Positions 9,159 to 16,910 of a stretch of 23,752 nucleotides of DNA are shown one piece after another; within the stretch, counting starts at the first letter, position 1; every line of letters begins with the position of its first letter. Source of the stretch: Pedobacter sp. UBA4863 (GTDB lineage Bacteria; Bacteroidota; Bacteroidia; Sphingobacteriales; Sphingobacteriaceae); contig NZ_DHDZ01000054.1 in assembly GCF_002399615.1 (NCBI RefSeq), forward strand, positions 7,111 to 30,862, written 5' to 3'. Below the pieces are notes generated by a model, which was not told the origin of the DNA, did no database searches, and saw nothing but the letters and a program-made list of their open reading frames with translations. Made by a program: the position numbers and the translations under genes.

Positions 9159-9485
9159 TTAAACGAGTATTTTGGGCGGGTTCCAGATATTGCCGTAGTA
9201 ATTAGAAACAACATCAAAATCACCTAATAGGAGCTTTTTGTTAAAAAAAGCAACTTTAGGTTTTTTAATCTGGAAAGAGATAAAATCAAAAGTAGTGGTA
9301 ATTACACTGCAACAACTACAATAACAGAAAGGACTACAAGTATCGTCGTTGTCTTGGTTATGGTCATGAGTTTGTAGCACCTCAATTTTAGATAGCCCAT
9401 CGTTACAGCTATTGGCTACATCACTACAGTATAATGATGTTAGCGCCAGCATATAGGCAATCCATATAATGAGCAGGCATCTCAT
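9159..9485 (-). CDS. Small Cys/His-rich exported protein of the metal-efflux cassette (DUF6660-like)
   Basis: This 108-residue protein begins with a hydrophobic segment (residues 3-19) that looks like a signal sequence or membrane anchor. The central part is rich in potential metal ligands: HDHNQDNDD at 40-48, then CSPFCYCSCC with Cys50, 54, 56, 58 and 59. The C-terminus has no features I recognise. Small proteins of this design, classed as DUF6660 as I recall it, are frequently found just before CzcA-type pump genes in Bacteroidota. Here it lies on the same strand 188 bases upstream of the pump. A metal-sensing, buffering or chaperone role is plausible but not demonstrated. The start chosen is the first ATG, at 9485. 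The putative promoter element is very close to it, so Met12 remains an alternative start. Confidence 0.8.
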   Translation of the reverse strand: MRCLLIIWIAYMLALTSLYCSDVANSCNDGLSKIEVLQTHDHNQDNDDTCSPFCYCSCCSVITTTFDFISFQIKKPKVAFFNKKLLLGDFDVVSNYYGNIWNPPKILV

Positions 9486-9492
9486 AAGTACA

Positions 9493-9500
9493 CAAATATA
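9493..9500 (-). promoter_or_regulatory. Possible -7 promoter element of the efflux cassette
   Basis: On the minus strand the sequence reads TATATTTG, an exact fit to the Bacteroidota -7 consensus TAnnTTTG. It lies only 7 bases before the ATG at 9485, implying an almost leaderless message. No clear TTTG -33 element is found at the expected spacing, so the call is weak. Confidence 0.35.
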
Positions 9501-9599
9501 TAAAAATCAGCGTTATTTTTTTTTGTTACCACACAATGCGATTTTCATTTTTTAAAATAGCACTTAGAGCCTGTTTAAATTTCAATAAGAATAAATACA

Positions 9600-9623
9600 T
9601 AGGCGGGTGGGGACACCCGCCTA
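9600..9623. repeat. Perfect 10-bp hairpin inside the MITE-like element
   Basis: TAGGCGGGTG at 9600-9609 and CACCCGCCTA at 9614-9623 are exact reverse complements around a GGGA loop. No T-run follows on either strand, so it is not a standard intrinsic terminator. Confidence 0.85.
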
Positions 9624-9681
9624 CAGCCCATAGCTATAGTTTGGTGTCATCACCAAACCCAATCTGTAAAATATTATATCA

Positions 9682-9872
9682 CCCGTTTGCATTATTGATT
9701 TAGTTAGTTCTCCTCCCCCTTGCCCCCTCCAAAGGGGGACACATGGCGTATAACTACACGATTTGCATATCCCCCTCTTGGAGGGGGCAGGGGGAGGATT
9801 TAAACTTCATATACAAACATTTGTATATCAATTATTTATTATCTTATTGATAATACACTACGCGTTATATCA
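9682..9872. mobile_element. Secondary insertion inside the MITE-like element
   Basis: Aligning 1-72 with 9627-9888 leaves exactly this block unmatched. It is bounded by TTATATCA on both sides (9674-9681 and 9865-9872), as expected for an 8-bp target duplication. The block carries the GC-rich double-hairpin repeat (9711-9799) plus AT-rich flanks and no reading frame of note. Obvious terminal inverted repeats are not seen. Confidence 0.5.
9711..9799. repeat. GC-rich double-hairpin palindromic repeat
   Basis: Two arms of about 29 bases (9711-9739 and 9771-9799) are near-perfect reverse complements separated by a spacer of about 30 bases. Each arm also contains its own small palindrome of the CCCCCTC-CAA-GAGGGGG type, so the element can fold as one long stem or two short hairpins. 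A degenerate inverted copy is at 1383-1450. Confidence 0.85.
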
Positions 9873-9886
9873 TTTTTAAACAGCTT

Positions 9887-10762
9887 CTAAACAAAAATAC
9901 GGTGCCCCGATAAATTATCTCGGAACTCTTTTGGTGTGCATCCTTTTTTCTTTTTAAAAATTCGGTTAAAATTAGAGATGTTATTGAAACCACAGTTGTA
10001 AGCTACTTCAGAAACTGCTTCGGTGGTATCAATTAACTTTCTCGAGGCATGCCCTAAACGTATTTCTATTAAACTATCTATAAAGCTCACCCCGGTTCTA
10101 TTCTTAAAAAACCGACTAAAAGAAACCTCGGTCATATTAGCAATACGTGCCACCTCTGCCAAAGAGATCTGCTTATCAAAATTAAGGTTGATGTACTCCA
10201 TCACTTTCTCTACCCTTCTACTGCTATAAGAAAACTCTGCTTGGCTAAAGGTAGAATCCGAAAGTGTTCGCATGCTACGTGAGCTAGAAAGATCGTGTAA
10301 AATAGACATCAGTTCCAACACCGAATCGAAACCATGTTGCTTGTTCAATTTTACTAAACGAGGGCCAATATTTCTTGCAGTTTCTTCAGAGAACAAGATA
10401 CCGCATTTGGCCTTTTCGAACATATCCCTAATAATCCGCAGCTGGTTGCGCCGTAAAAATTTCTCGTCAAACAAATCTTTATGAAACTGTATGGTAACTT
10501 CATGGATCTCCTTTCCGTTTAATTTATGGGTTTCCCAAACATGCGGCAGATTAGAACCTATCAACACCAATTCTATATCGTCAATTTCTTCGATATGATC
10601 GCCCACTACCCTACGTGCGCCACTAGCATTAGAAATAAAGTTAAGCTCCATCTCTTCATGATAGTGCAAAGGGAAATCAAACTCCTGTTTTCTCCGTTCA
10701 AAAATGGTAAAACAATCACTATTGGTGAGGGGGGTAATTTCTTTTATAACACTCGACTGCAT
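9887..10762 (-). CDS. AraC-family transcriptional regulator with cupin sensor domain
   Basis: DNA-binding regulator of 291 residues. The N-terminal half resembles an AraC-type cupin (residues 26-90, with PLHYHEEMEL and LPHVWETH providing His residues), typical of sugar-sensing members. The C-terminal domain has two helix-turn-helix motifs: LAEVARIANMTEVSFSRFFK at 201-220, and 251-280 with the conserved GFNNISNFNRIFKK and TPKEF. It is divergently oriented from the mannan operon with 228 bases between, and no other regulator (hybrid two-component, ECF sigma or SusR type) is present. Control of that operon, probably activation by a manno-oligosaccharide or monosaccharide, is a strong inference. 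The TAG stop codon coincides with the terminus of a MITE-like element, so the last residues may have been altered by the insertion. Confidence 0.93.
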   Translation of the reverse strand: MQSSVIKEITPLTNSDCFTIFERRKQEFDFPLHYHEEMELNFISNASGARRVVGDHIEEIDDIELVLIGSNLPHVWETHKLNGKEIHEVTIQFHKDLFDEKFLRRNQLRIIRDMFEKAKCGILFSEETARNIGPRLVKLNKQHGFDSVLELMSILHDLSSSRSMRTLSDSTFSQAEFSYSSRRVEKVMEYINLNFDKQISLAEVARIANMTEVSFSRFFKNRTGVSFIDSLIEIRLGHASRKLIDTTEAVSEVAYNCGFNNISNFNRIFKKKKGCTPKEFRDNLSGHRIFV

Positions 10763-10811
10763 TGTATAAATGTATATAATATCAACTATAAGGATAAAAT
10801 AATATCAGCAA

Positions 10812-10847
10812 CAAATATAGCGCAGATTAGCGCCATTTATCAACAAA
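10812..10847 (-). promoter_or_regulatory. Candidate promoter of the araC-type gene
   Basis: On the minus strand TATATTTG (10819-10812) matches the Bacteroidota -7 consensus exactly. TTTG at 10847-10844 could serve as the -33 element, though the spacing of 24 is longer than the usual 19-21. A GTTG at 10844-10841 gives spacing 21. The start codon would lie about 45 bases downstream of the initiation site. Confidence 0.45.
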
Positions 10848-10909
10848 AAAGGCAGTTACACAAAACACACATTGCTATTTTAATAAAAAACAAACATTTA
10901 TGACTTAAA

Positions 10910-10936
10910 AATACTATAAATAGATAAAATAGTATT
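10910..10936. promoter_or_regulatory. Inverted-repeat candidate operator upstream of susC
   Basis: AATACTAT (10910-10917) and ATAGTATT (10929-10936) are perfect reverse complements with an 11-base spacer, giving centre-to-centre spacing of 19 bases, or nearly two helical turns. The repeat lies directly upstream of the likely -33 position of the operon promoter, where a class-II activator would bind. Binding by the adjacent AraC-type protein is inference. Confidence 0.5.
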
Positions 10937-10967
10937 ATTTTAAAAACTGTTTTTGCAACTACTTTTG
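10937..10967 (+). promoter_or_regulatory. Candidate promoter of the mannan operon
   Basis: TACTTTTG at 10960-10967 fits the TAnnTTTG -7 consensus exactly. Nineteen bases upstream, 10937-10940 is ATTT, a poor -33 match, consistent with a promoter that needs an activator. The susC start is 23 bases past the -7 element. Confidence 0.55.
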
Positions 10968-10990
10968 AGTATCAACCAAATAAAATACTT

Positions 10991-13900
10991 ATGCTTAATA
11001 AACTAACCACTAATTTATTGGCAGTACTTGTATGTCTGTTCGCAACTATAGCGTGTTTTGCACAAGACAAGAAGTTAACGGGAAAAATAGTCGATGAAAT
11101 CGGCTCTCCCCTTGCCGGGGCTTCTGTAAGCATTAAAAACACTAAAGCCTCCACCATTACAGATGGAAACGGAAATTTCAGCATTACCGCTCCAGCCAAT
11201 GCACAAACCATTGTATTCTCGTTTTTAGGAATGGAAGAACAACAACTTGCTATTGGCAACAACAACAATTTCAACATCAGGCTTAAGAACAGTAGCACTA
11301 CTTTATCCAATGTGATCATTGTGGGTTACGGAACCATAAAAAAGAGCGATCTTACGGGTTCGGTAGCTAGACTGGAACGAGAAGAATTTATTAAAGACGC
11401 CCCTACCAACATTTTACAGGCCATGCAAGGTAAAATTGCTGGAGTAAATGTAACGCAAAACGATGGCGCCCCAGGCGCAGGCCTAAGCATTAGAATTAGA
11501 GGCTCAAACTCTTTCTTGGGCGGCACAGAACCTCTTTATGTAATAGACGGTGTTCCGTTTAACAACTCTAGTTCTGGCTCTACACCAATGTCAATCGGCG
11601 ATGATGAGAAACAAACGCTAAACGCCATGTCTTTCATCAACCCTGACGATATTGAAAGCATCGACATCTTAAAAGACGCTTCTGCTACTGCCATATACGG
11701 CTCTCGTGGTGCAAACGGCGTGGTATTAATTACCACAAGAAAAGGAAAAACTGGCAAAGACAGAATTGAGGCTAATTTTATTGTTGGCTCGGCACAGGTT
11801 TCTAAAAGGCTGGATGTTTTAAATGCAACAGAATACGCAACCTATCAAAACTTGGCCTATACCAATTCTAACATCTATACCGGCACCAATTACACCTTAC
11901 CATACAGAGGCGAAAATGTTCCAGACCCTGCAAATCCGGGACAAACCTATTACGATAAAGGCCCGCAAGACTATATCGGCAACACCAACAATTGGCAAGA
12001 CAGAATTTTTCGTAACGGCATTTATCAAAACTATGCTGTAAATATTAACGGCGGAACCGATGCCGGCACACACAGCATCACCTTTAATTATTTAGATCAA
12101 GAAGGAACTATCCAAAATTCGGGCTACAACAGATTTGGCTTGGGCTTAAATTTAGGACGAAACATTAGCAAGACTTTTAAAATTGGCACCAGCACATCAT
12201 TGGCAAGCACGCTAACCAACGGAGTAAAAACAGGCACCGATAAATCTGATGCGGCAAGTGCTGGCGTTATTCGCTCTGCACTAACCTTCCCTTCTACCAT
12301 TTCAGACCCAATTGCCTACGATGGCGTGGGCGATGCCTTCATCACCAATCCGTATATTTACGTAAATGATGTTTTAAATAAAGTAAGAGGCTTGAACATC
12401 TTTTCATCCAACTACCTAGAAGCTACATTTTTGAAAGATTTCAAATTTAGACAGAATGTAGGTTTCAATTACTCCAACAGCGCCAGAGACCAATATTATC
12501 CCACAAGCGTTTACGAAGGTTTTTCTATGAGAGGTTGGGGTCTAAAAGCCGATAACATTTGGAACAACATCACTTCTGAAAGTATTGTTACCTACAATAA
12601 GAAAATTGAAAAGCACAGTTTAACGGTAATGGGTGCCGGAACTTTTGAACGCACCAACGGACAAAGCAAAAGAGCAGAAGCCAAAACCTTCCCTAACGAC
12701 AATCTGCAAAATGAAAACCTATCCGCTGGCGAAGTAATTATGCCAGTAGTAACCAACCGTTACCAATCTACCTTAATTTCTTTCCTAGGACGTGCGAACT
12801 ACAGTTTCGACGACCGCTACCTTTTAACCTTATCCTATCGTCAAGATGGTTCTAGTAAATTTGGAAAAGACAACAAATGGGCTGGTTTCCCTTCGGCAGC
12901 TGCAGCTTGGAAGATTTCTAACGAAGATTTTATGAAGAACGTAAAAGCAATTAGCGATTTAAAATTACGTTTTAGCTATGGCAAAACCGGTAACCAAGGC
13001 ATTGGCTCATACGCTTCTTTAGCCAAACTAAGTGTATATAACTATGTATTTGGCGGTGCCATACAAACAGGCTTAGCCAACGATTTATACGCTGGCCCGG
13101 CAAACGACAAGTTAAAATGGGAAACCACCAGTGCCTACAACTTAGGCTTAGACATGGGCTTTTTCAAAAACAGGCTAAACCTAACGGTAGAGGTTTATAA
13201 AAAAACAACCGATGACCTGCTACAAAACCTAACCATCCCCTCGTCAACAGGCTTTAAAACTAAATTGGTAAACTCTGGCTCTATCGAAAACAAAGGTTTA
13301 GAAATGAGCTTAAACGGAAAGGTGATAAAAACTAAAGATTTCGAATGGAATTCGAACTTTAACATTGCATTTACCAGAAATAAAATTTTAAGCCTAAGCC
13401 CTGATGTAACCGAGCAGTACGCCCGTAACATCTCCACCGGCGATGCCCCATTTATTCAAACCGTAGGCAAGCCAATTGGTGCAATTTATGGCTACATTGA
13501 AGACGGCTACTACGATAACGAGGCCGAAGTAAGAAACGATTTGCAATACACCAACCAAGGCAATGCCATTATTTTGCGTGCAATTGGCGAAATCAAATAC
13601 AAAAACTTAGATGGCGACCCAACCGCCATGTCGCCAAGCGATAGAACTTTTATTGGCGATGTAAACCCAGACTACACTTTTGGCTTTACCAATAACTTCA
13701 AATACAAAAGGTTTGATTTAAGTGTATTTGTAAATGGTGTACAAGGTAACGACATCATCAACATGAACACCAGGTTTAATGCCAACTTGGGCACCAATAA
13801 AAACATTACGCAAGAAATGGCCGATGGCGCTTGGGCACAGGACAAAGACAACAGCAATGCTACCGGCCCAAAAATTATGCGACAGTTCTTTAGAAACCTA

Positions 13901-14164
13901 TTGTTTAGCAGAAGGTTTGTAGAAGACGGCAGTTTCGTAAGAATCAAAAACATCACCTTTGGTTACGAGCTCCCAATAAAATCGGCCGTAATTTCTAGAA
14001 TGAGATTAGCGGTTGGCGTAAACAACCTGCTTACCTTCACCAATTATTCAGGCTTCGACCCAGAGATGAACAGTTATGGAGATAACCCTGCATTGTTTGG
14101 GGTTGACTTGGGAGGTTATCCAAACACCAGAACCTACAACTTCTCTTTACGTTGCAATTTTTAA
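10991..14164 (+). CDS. SusC/RagA-family TonB-dependent glycan importer
   Basis: Outer-membrane beta-barrel that imports oligosaccharides using TonB energy, acting with the SusD-like lid encoded next. The protein has 1057 residues. Residues 1-24 are a signal peptide ending in CFAQ. A carboxypeptidase-regulatory-like domain is at about 28-98 (GKIVDEIGSPLAGASV...TDGNGNFSI). A TonB-box-like segment NVIIVGYGT is at 107-115, the plug domain runs to about 250 (GSRGANGVVLITTRKG is the family signature), then the barrel. The C-terminus ends in a Phe (RCNF), as is usual for outer-membrane barrels. It is the first gene of the plus-strand operon. Substrate is inferred from the enzymes downstream to be beta-1,4-manno-oligosaccharides. 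Confidence 0.97.
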   Translation: MLNKLTTNLLAVLVCLFATIACFAQDKKLTGKIVDEIGSPLAGASVSIKNTKASTITDGNGNFSITAPANAQTIVFSFLGMEEQQLAIGNNNNFNIRLKNSSTTLSNVIIVGYGTIKKSDLTGSVARLEREEFIKDAPTNILQAMQGKIAGVNVTQNDGAPGAGLSIRIRGSNSFLGGTEPLYVIDGVPFNNSSSGSTPMSIGDDEKQTLNAMSFINPDDIESIDILKDASATAIYGSRGANGVVLITTRKGKTGKDRIEANFIVGSAQVSKRLDVLNATEYATYQNLAYTNSNIYTGTNYTLPYRGENVPDPANPGQTYYDKGPQDYIGNTNNWQDRIFRNGIYQNYAVNINGGTDAGTHSITFNYLDQEGTIQNSGYNRFGLGLNLGRNISKTFKIGTSTSLASTLTNGVKTGTDKSDAASAGVIRSALTFPSTISDPIAYDGVGDAFITNPYIYVNDVLNKVRGLNIFSSNYLEATFLKDFKFRQNVGFNYSNSARDQYYPTSVYEGFSMRGWGLKADNIWNNITSESIVTYNKKIEKHSLTVMGAGTFERTNGQSKRAEAKTFPNDNLQNENLSAGEVIMPVVTNRYQSTLISFLGRANYSFDDRYLLTLSYRQDGSSKFGKDNKWAGFPSAAAAWKISNEDFMKNVKAISDLKLRFSYGKTGNQGIGSYASLAKLSVYNYVFGGAIQTGLANDLYAGPANDKLKWETTSAYNLGLDMGFFKNRLNLTVEVYKKTTDDLLQNLTIPSSTGFKTKLVNSGSIENKGLEMSLNGKVIKTKDFEWNSNFNIAFTRNKILSLSPDVTEQYARNISTGDAPFIQTVGKPIGAIYGYIEDGYYDNEAEVRNDLQYTNQGNAIILRAIGEIKYKNLDGDPTAMSPSDRTFIGDVNPDYTFGFTNNFKYKRFDLSVFVNGVQGNDIINMNTRFNANLGTNKNITQEMADGAWAQDKDNSNATGPKIMRQFFRNLLFSRRFVEDGSFVRIKNITFGYELPIKSAVISRMRLAVGVNNLLTFTNYSGFDPEMNSYGDNPALFGVDLGGYPNTRTYNFSLRCNF

Positions 14165-14182
14165 CCTTAATAAAATAATTAT

Positions 14183-15850
14183 ATGAAAGCGATTTCAACC
14201 TATTTTATGGCATCAGTACTAGGGCTGGCACTGCTAGGCGCTAGCTCGTGCAAAAAGGCTTTAGAAGAAACTCCATACTCATTTTATTCGCCAGAAAACT
14301 CTTATAAAAACCAGAATGATGCGAGAGCTGCCATCAACGGCGTTTACAATGAACTTTATTCGTGGGAGCTTTACCTACAACCCTTTTGGAACATGACCGT
14401 TTTAGACGACGACCATGTTGCAGGAGCCGATTGGTATTTAGGCACTACAGGTGCAGGTAATCCGCAGGCCTATTGGGGCGTTGATGGACCATGGGTAGGC
14501 TGCTACGCCATGATTGCCAGAGCAAATACTGTATTAGAAAATGTACCTAACATTACAGACATTGATCCAGACATCAAGAAACGTATCTTAGGAGAAGCTT
14601 ATTTTCTACGTGGATGGGCCTATTTTCAACTGGTTCAGTTGTATGGCGGCGTACCTCTTAAACTAAAAGCCAGTGATCCTGAAACTAATACACCAAGAGC
14701 AACAGTAAAAGAAACTTACGAGGTGGCCATCGCAGATTTTAAAGAAGCAGAAGCCAACCTCCTGCCTGCGGGCCACCCCAAAGCTGGCGAAGCAGGCAGA
14801 GTAACTCAAGGTGTAGCTAAAGCATTTTTAGCCAAAACCTATTTAACTATGGCATCGGGAGCTTCTACAGGTAACGTAACTGTTCGCGGAGGCACCGATA
14901 ATGGCTACTATACTTATACCAAAGATGTAGTAAAAGGCTTAGAAGGCTTAGATGCAAAAGCTTACTATACTTTAGCGAGAGATAAAGCTAATGAAATAGT
15001 TAATGCCAGCAATAACCCTTATGCCCTTACTCCAAACTGGAAAGACTTGTGGAGCATTGCCGGAAGAAACAACAAAGAGCACATGTGGCAATTACAGTCG
15101 TTAGCCGGAAGTGCGTTCATGAATAATTTAGGCGTTTACTTTTCGGCTCGCTCTACTTTTGGCGTTGGTGCTGTATGGACTACCAACAATCATTATAACG
15201 ATTATGATGTACAAGATGAACGTGTATTAGACGGTATTACCCACAACTACCAAACTCTGCAAGGCGTCTATATATTCTATCCATCGTGGCAAGCTTCTAA
15301 ATACCAAAATGTAGGCGGCGTTACCTATAATAATAGCGGTAGCGCAACTGCAGAAAGGGCCTACACCATTAAGTACAGTGGCGTTGCCGACCCTACGGTA
15401 GCCAACAGCGATGCCTTTTATCCGCTACTGCGTTATTCAGAAGTTTATTTGATGATAGCCGAGGCCGAGAATGAAATTAATGGGGCTAACTCCGTAGCTT
15501 ACGATGCACTTAATACGGTAAGACTTCGCTCCTTCCCTACCTATATTCCTGCACCTCCTCCCGCTTCACAAACACCAGTGCCAGTACCCGAAGCCTACGC
15601 TCCCGCAAACATGACACCTGAACAATTCCGCAGCTATGTACTGGCAGAAAGAGCTAGAGAATTTAATTTGGAAGGCATTAGACGTTTCGACCTGATGCGC
15701 TGGGGCGTTTATTTACAAGTAATGAATAAAATTGGAACAGGACAGAACAACATCTCAAAAGTTCGCCAACAGAAAAATTTATTATTACCTATTCCATTAA
15801 ACGAAATAAACTCAAACAAAGCCATCAAAGGCAATAACTTTGGTTGGTAA
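14183..15850 (+). CDS. SusD/RagB-family surface glycan-binding lipoprotein
   Basis: Lid of the SusCD importer, anchored on the outer face of the outer membrane. It has 555 residues, with a lipobox ending in SSC so that Cys23 is lipidated. The N-terminal helical region (LGEAYFLRGWAYFQLVQLYG near residues 137-156) is the TPR-like core of the family. The C-terminal signature ERAREFNLEGIRRFDLMRWG matches SusD proteins. A proline-rich stretch (PAPPPASQTPVPVPEAYAP) interrupts the C-terminal third and may be an exposed loop. The gene begins 18 bases after susC. Residues contacting glycan cannot be predicted from sequence alone, because SusD proteins place them variably. Confidence 0.96.
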   Translation: MKAISTYFMASVLGLALLGASSCKKALEETPYSFYSPENSYKNQNDARAAINGVYNELYSWELYLQPFWNMTVLDDDHVAGADWYLGTTGAGNPQAYWGVDGPWVGCYAMIARANTVLENVPNITDIDPDIKKRILGEAYFLRGWAYFQLVQLYGGVPLKLKASDPETNTPRATVKETYEVAIADFKEAEANLLPAGHPKAGEAGRVTQGVAKAFLAKTYLTMASGASTGNVTVRGGTDNGYYTYTKDVVKGLEGLDAKAYYTLARDKANEIVNASNNPYALTPNWKDLWSIAGRNNKEHMWQLQSLAGSAFMNNLGVYFSARSTFGVGAVWTTNNHYNDYDVQDERVLDGITHNYQTLQGVYIFYPSWQASKYQNVGGVTYNNSGSATAERAYTIKYSGVADPTVANSDAFYPLLRYSEVYLMIAEAENEINGANSVAYDALNTVRLRSFPTYIPAPPPASQTPVPVPEAYAPANMTPEQFRSYVLAERAREFNLEGIRRFDLMRWGVYLQVMNKIGTGQNNISKVRQQKNLLLPIPLNEINSNKAIKGNNFGW

Positions 15851-15877
15851 TTATCAACTATTTTAATTTTCATAGCG

Positions 15878-16900
15878 ATGAGAATGATAAAGAATTACAT
15901 TGGAGCTGGCTTACTACTGTTAGCTACCTTAATTATCGGCGCTTGTAAAAAGGATAAAACCGAAAACACCAGCCCGCCAACGCTTACTGCGGTTACAACA
16001 CTTACAGACAGGGCTACAGACCTCCAATCTATTGGCTACGGCGAGTGGATCATCATTAAAGGAAATAACCTAAGCACTACTTCACAGGTAGATTTCAATG
16101 GTACTCTAGCTGCAGACTCATTAACTTATGCCGATGATAACACTATCACGGTTAAAATTCCCGCAAACCTTACTGACCCAATCAATAATCCGATTAAAGT
16201 AACCACCAAGTACGGCACAGCCACACTGAATTTCCAGATTAAACAACCTGGTCCACAAATCGCAGATTTTAACCCTGCCGCTGGTGTAGTAGGCGATGAA
16301 ATTACGATTGATGGAAACTACTTTAAAGGCATTAGCAACGTAACCATTAACGGTGTTGCCGCAACCATAGTTTCTAGCACACAAACAGAGGTAAAAATTA
16401 AAGTACCCACAGGAGGAACGGTAGGTACCATAGCAATTACCACACCCGTAGGCACTGTTACCGCTACCAAAACTTTCGGTTTAAGACATGTAATTTACGA
16501 TGACGGGTTTAAAAATGGTTGGACAAACACCTCGTATTCTACCATTTCGCTTGATTTGCTAAGCACCGCAAATACCCGCAGGGGCACCAATGCCATCAAC
16601 GTCACGCACAAGGGTTATTCGGCCGTTAGGTTTAGATTAGCCTCCAAGTTTGCTACAGCAGGCTACAGCATGGTAAAAATATCTATGTTTGGCGGTCCAG
16701 GCACGCAAGGCAAAAAAGTAAAAATATCACTTTCACCTACCGCTGGAAGTTACGAACTCTTCTTAAACGAGGGCAAATGGACAGATTATCAAGTACCGTT
16801 CATCAATATCGGCAATCCAACCACTATCGAATACATTACATTTCAAGAGTTTAGCAATTTCGGATCGCAGATTTTTATTGATGACGTAGGTTTTTATTAA
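15878..16900 (+). CDS. TIG/IPT-domain surface glycan-binding lipoprotein (SusE-position)
   Basis: A 340-residue lipoprotein with lipobox IIGAC (Cys23). Two immunoglobulin-like IPT/TIG domains follow at about 35-122 and 125-201; the second contains the typical PAAGVVGDEITIDGNYF pattern. Residues 205-340 form a beta-rich domain with Trp215, Trp301 and several aromatic residues, ending in FIDDVGFY, a layout common in carbohydrate-binding jelly-roll modules. Placed immediately after SusD, it is in the position of accessory surface glycan-binding proteins (SGBPs) of other glycan loci. A mannan-binding role is likely. The C-terminal domain is not assigned to a named CBM family here. It lacks any recognisable catalytic motif. 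Confidence 0.88.
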   Translation: MRMIKNYIGAGLLLLATLIIGACKKDKTENTSPPTLTAVTTLTDRATDLQSIGYGEWIIIKGNNLSTTSQVDFNGTLAADSLTYADDNTITVKIPANLTDPINNPIKVTTKYGTATLNFQIKQPGPQIADFNPAAGVVGDEITIDGNYFKGISNVTINGVAATIVSSTQTEVKIKVPTGGTVGTIAITTPVGTVTATKTFGLRHVIYDDGFKNGWTNTSYSTISLDLLSTANTRRGTNAINVTHKGYSAVRFRLASKFATAGYSMVKISMFGGPGTQGKKVKISLSPTAGSYELFLNEGKWTDYQVPFINIGNPTTIEYITFQEFSNFGSQIFIDDVGFY

Positions 16901-16910
16901 AAAGAAATAC

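Larger units (their letters stand above)
9486..9886. other. Intergenic region filled by nested repeats
   Basis: The 401 bases between the araC-type gene and the efflux cassette are mostly the MITE-like element 9566-9888 with a second repeat nested inside it. Only about 80 bases next to the efflux cassette are unique sequence. I see no gene here. Confidence 0.75.
9566..9888. mobile_element. MITE-like element with terminal inverted repeats (copy 2, carrying an insertion)
   Basis: The ends are imperfect inverted repeats: AGAGCCTGTTTAAA at 9566-9579, and AGAAGCTGTTTAAA read on the opposite strand from 9888. Inside lie a perfect 10-bp hairpin (9600-9623), then a block (9627-9681) that repeats the start of the window, including an 8-bp hairpin GTTTGGTG/CACCAAAC at 9639-9658. 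The element has no coding capacity. Compared with copy 1, positions 9682-9872 are extra. The right terminus overlaps the stop codon of the araC-type gene (TAG at 9889-9887). No convincing target-site duplication is visible around the whole element. Confidence 0.65.

Noticed and set aside
9600..9623. Strong hairpin as terminator of the araC-type transcript
   Set aside because: No T-run follows on either strand, and it lies inside a mobile repeat 264 bases past the stop codon.
9711..9799. Repeats read as a CRISPR array
   Set aside because: There are only two arms, they are inverted relative to each other, and there is no series of spacers or any cas gene.
10526..10903. Plus-strand reading frame overlapping the araC-type gene and the intergenic region
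   Set aside because: It is mostly antisense to the regulator coding region and covers its promoter, and it shows no domain or upstream signals.
10972..11319. Minus-strand frame opposite the 5' end of susC
   Set aside because: It is antisense to the signal peptide and carboxypeptidase-like domain of SusC. The hydrophobic look comes from the reverse reading of conserved codons.
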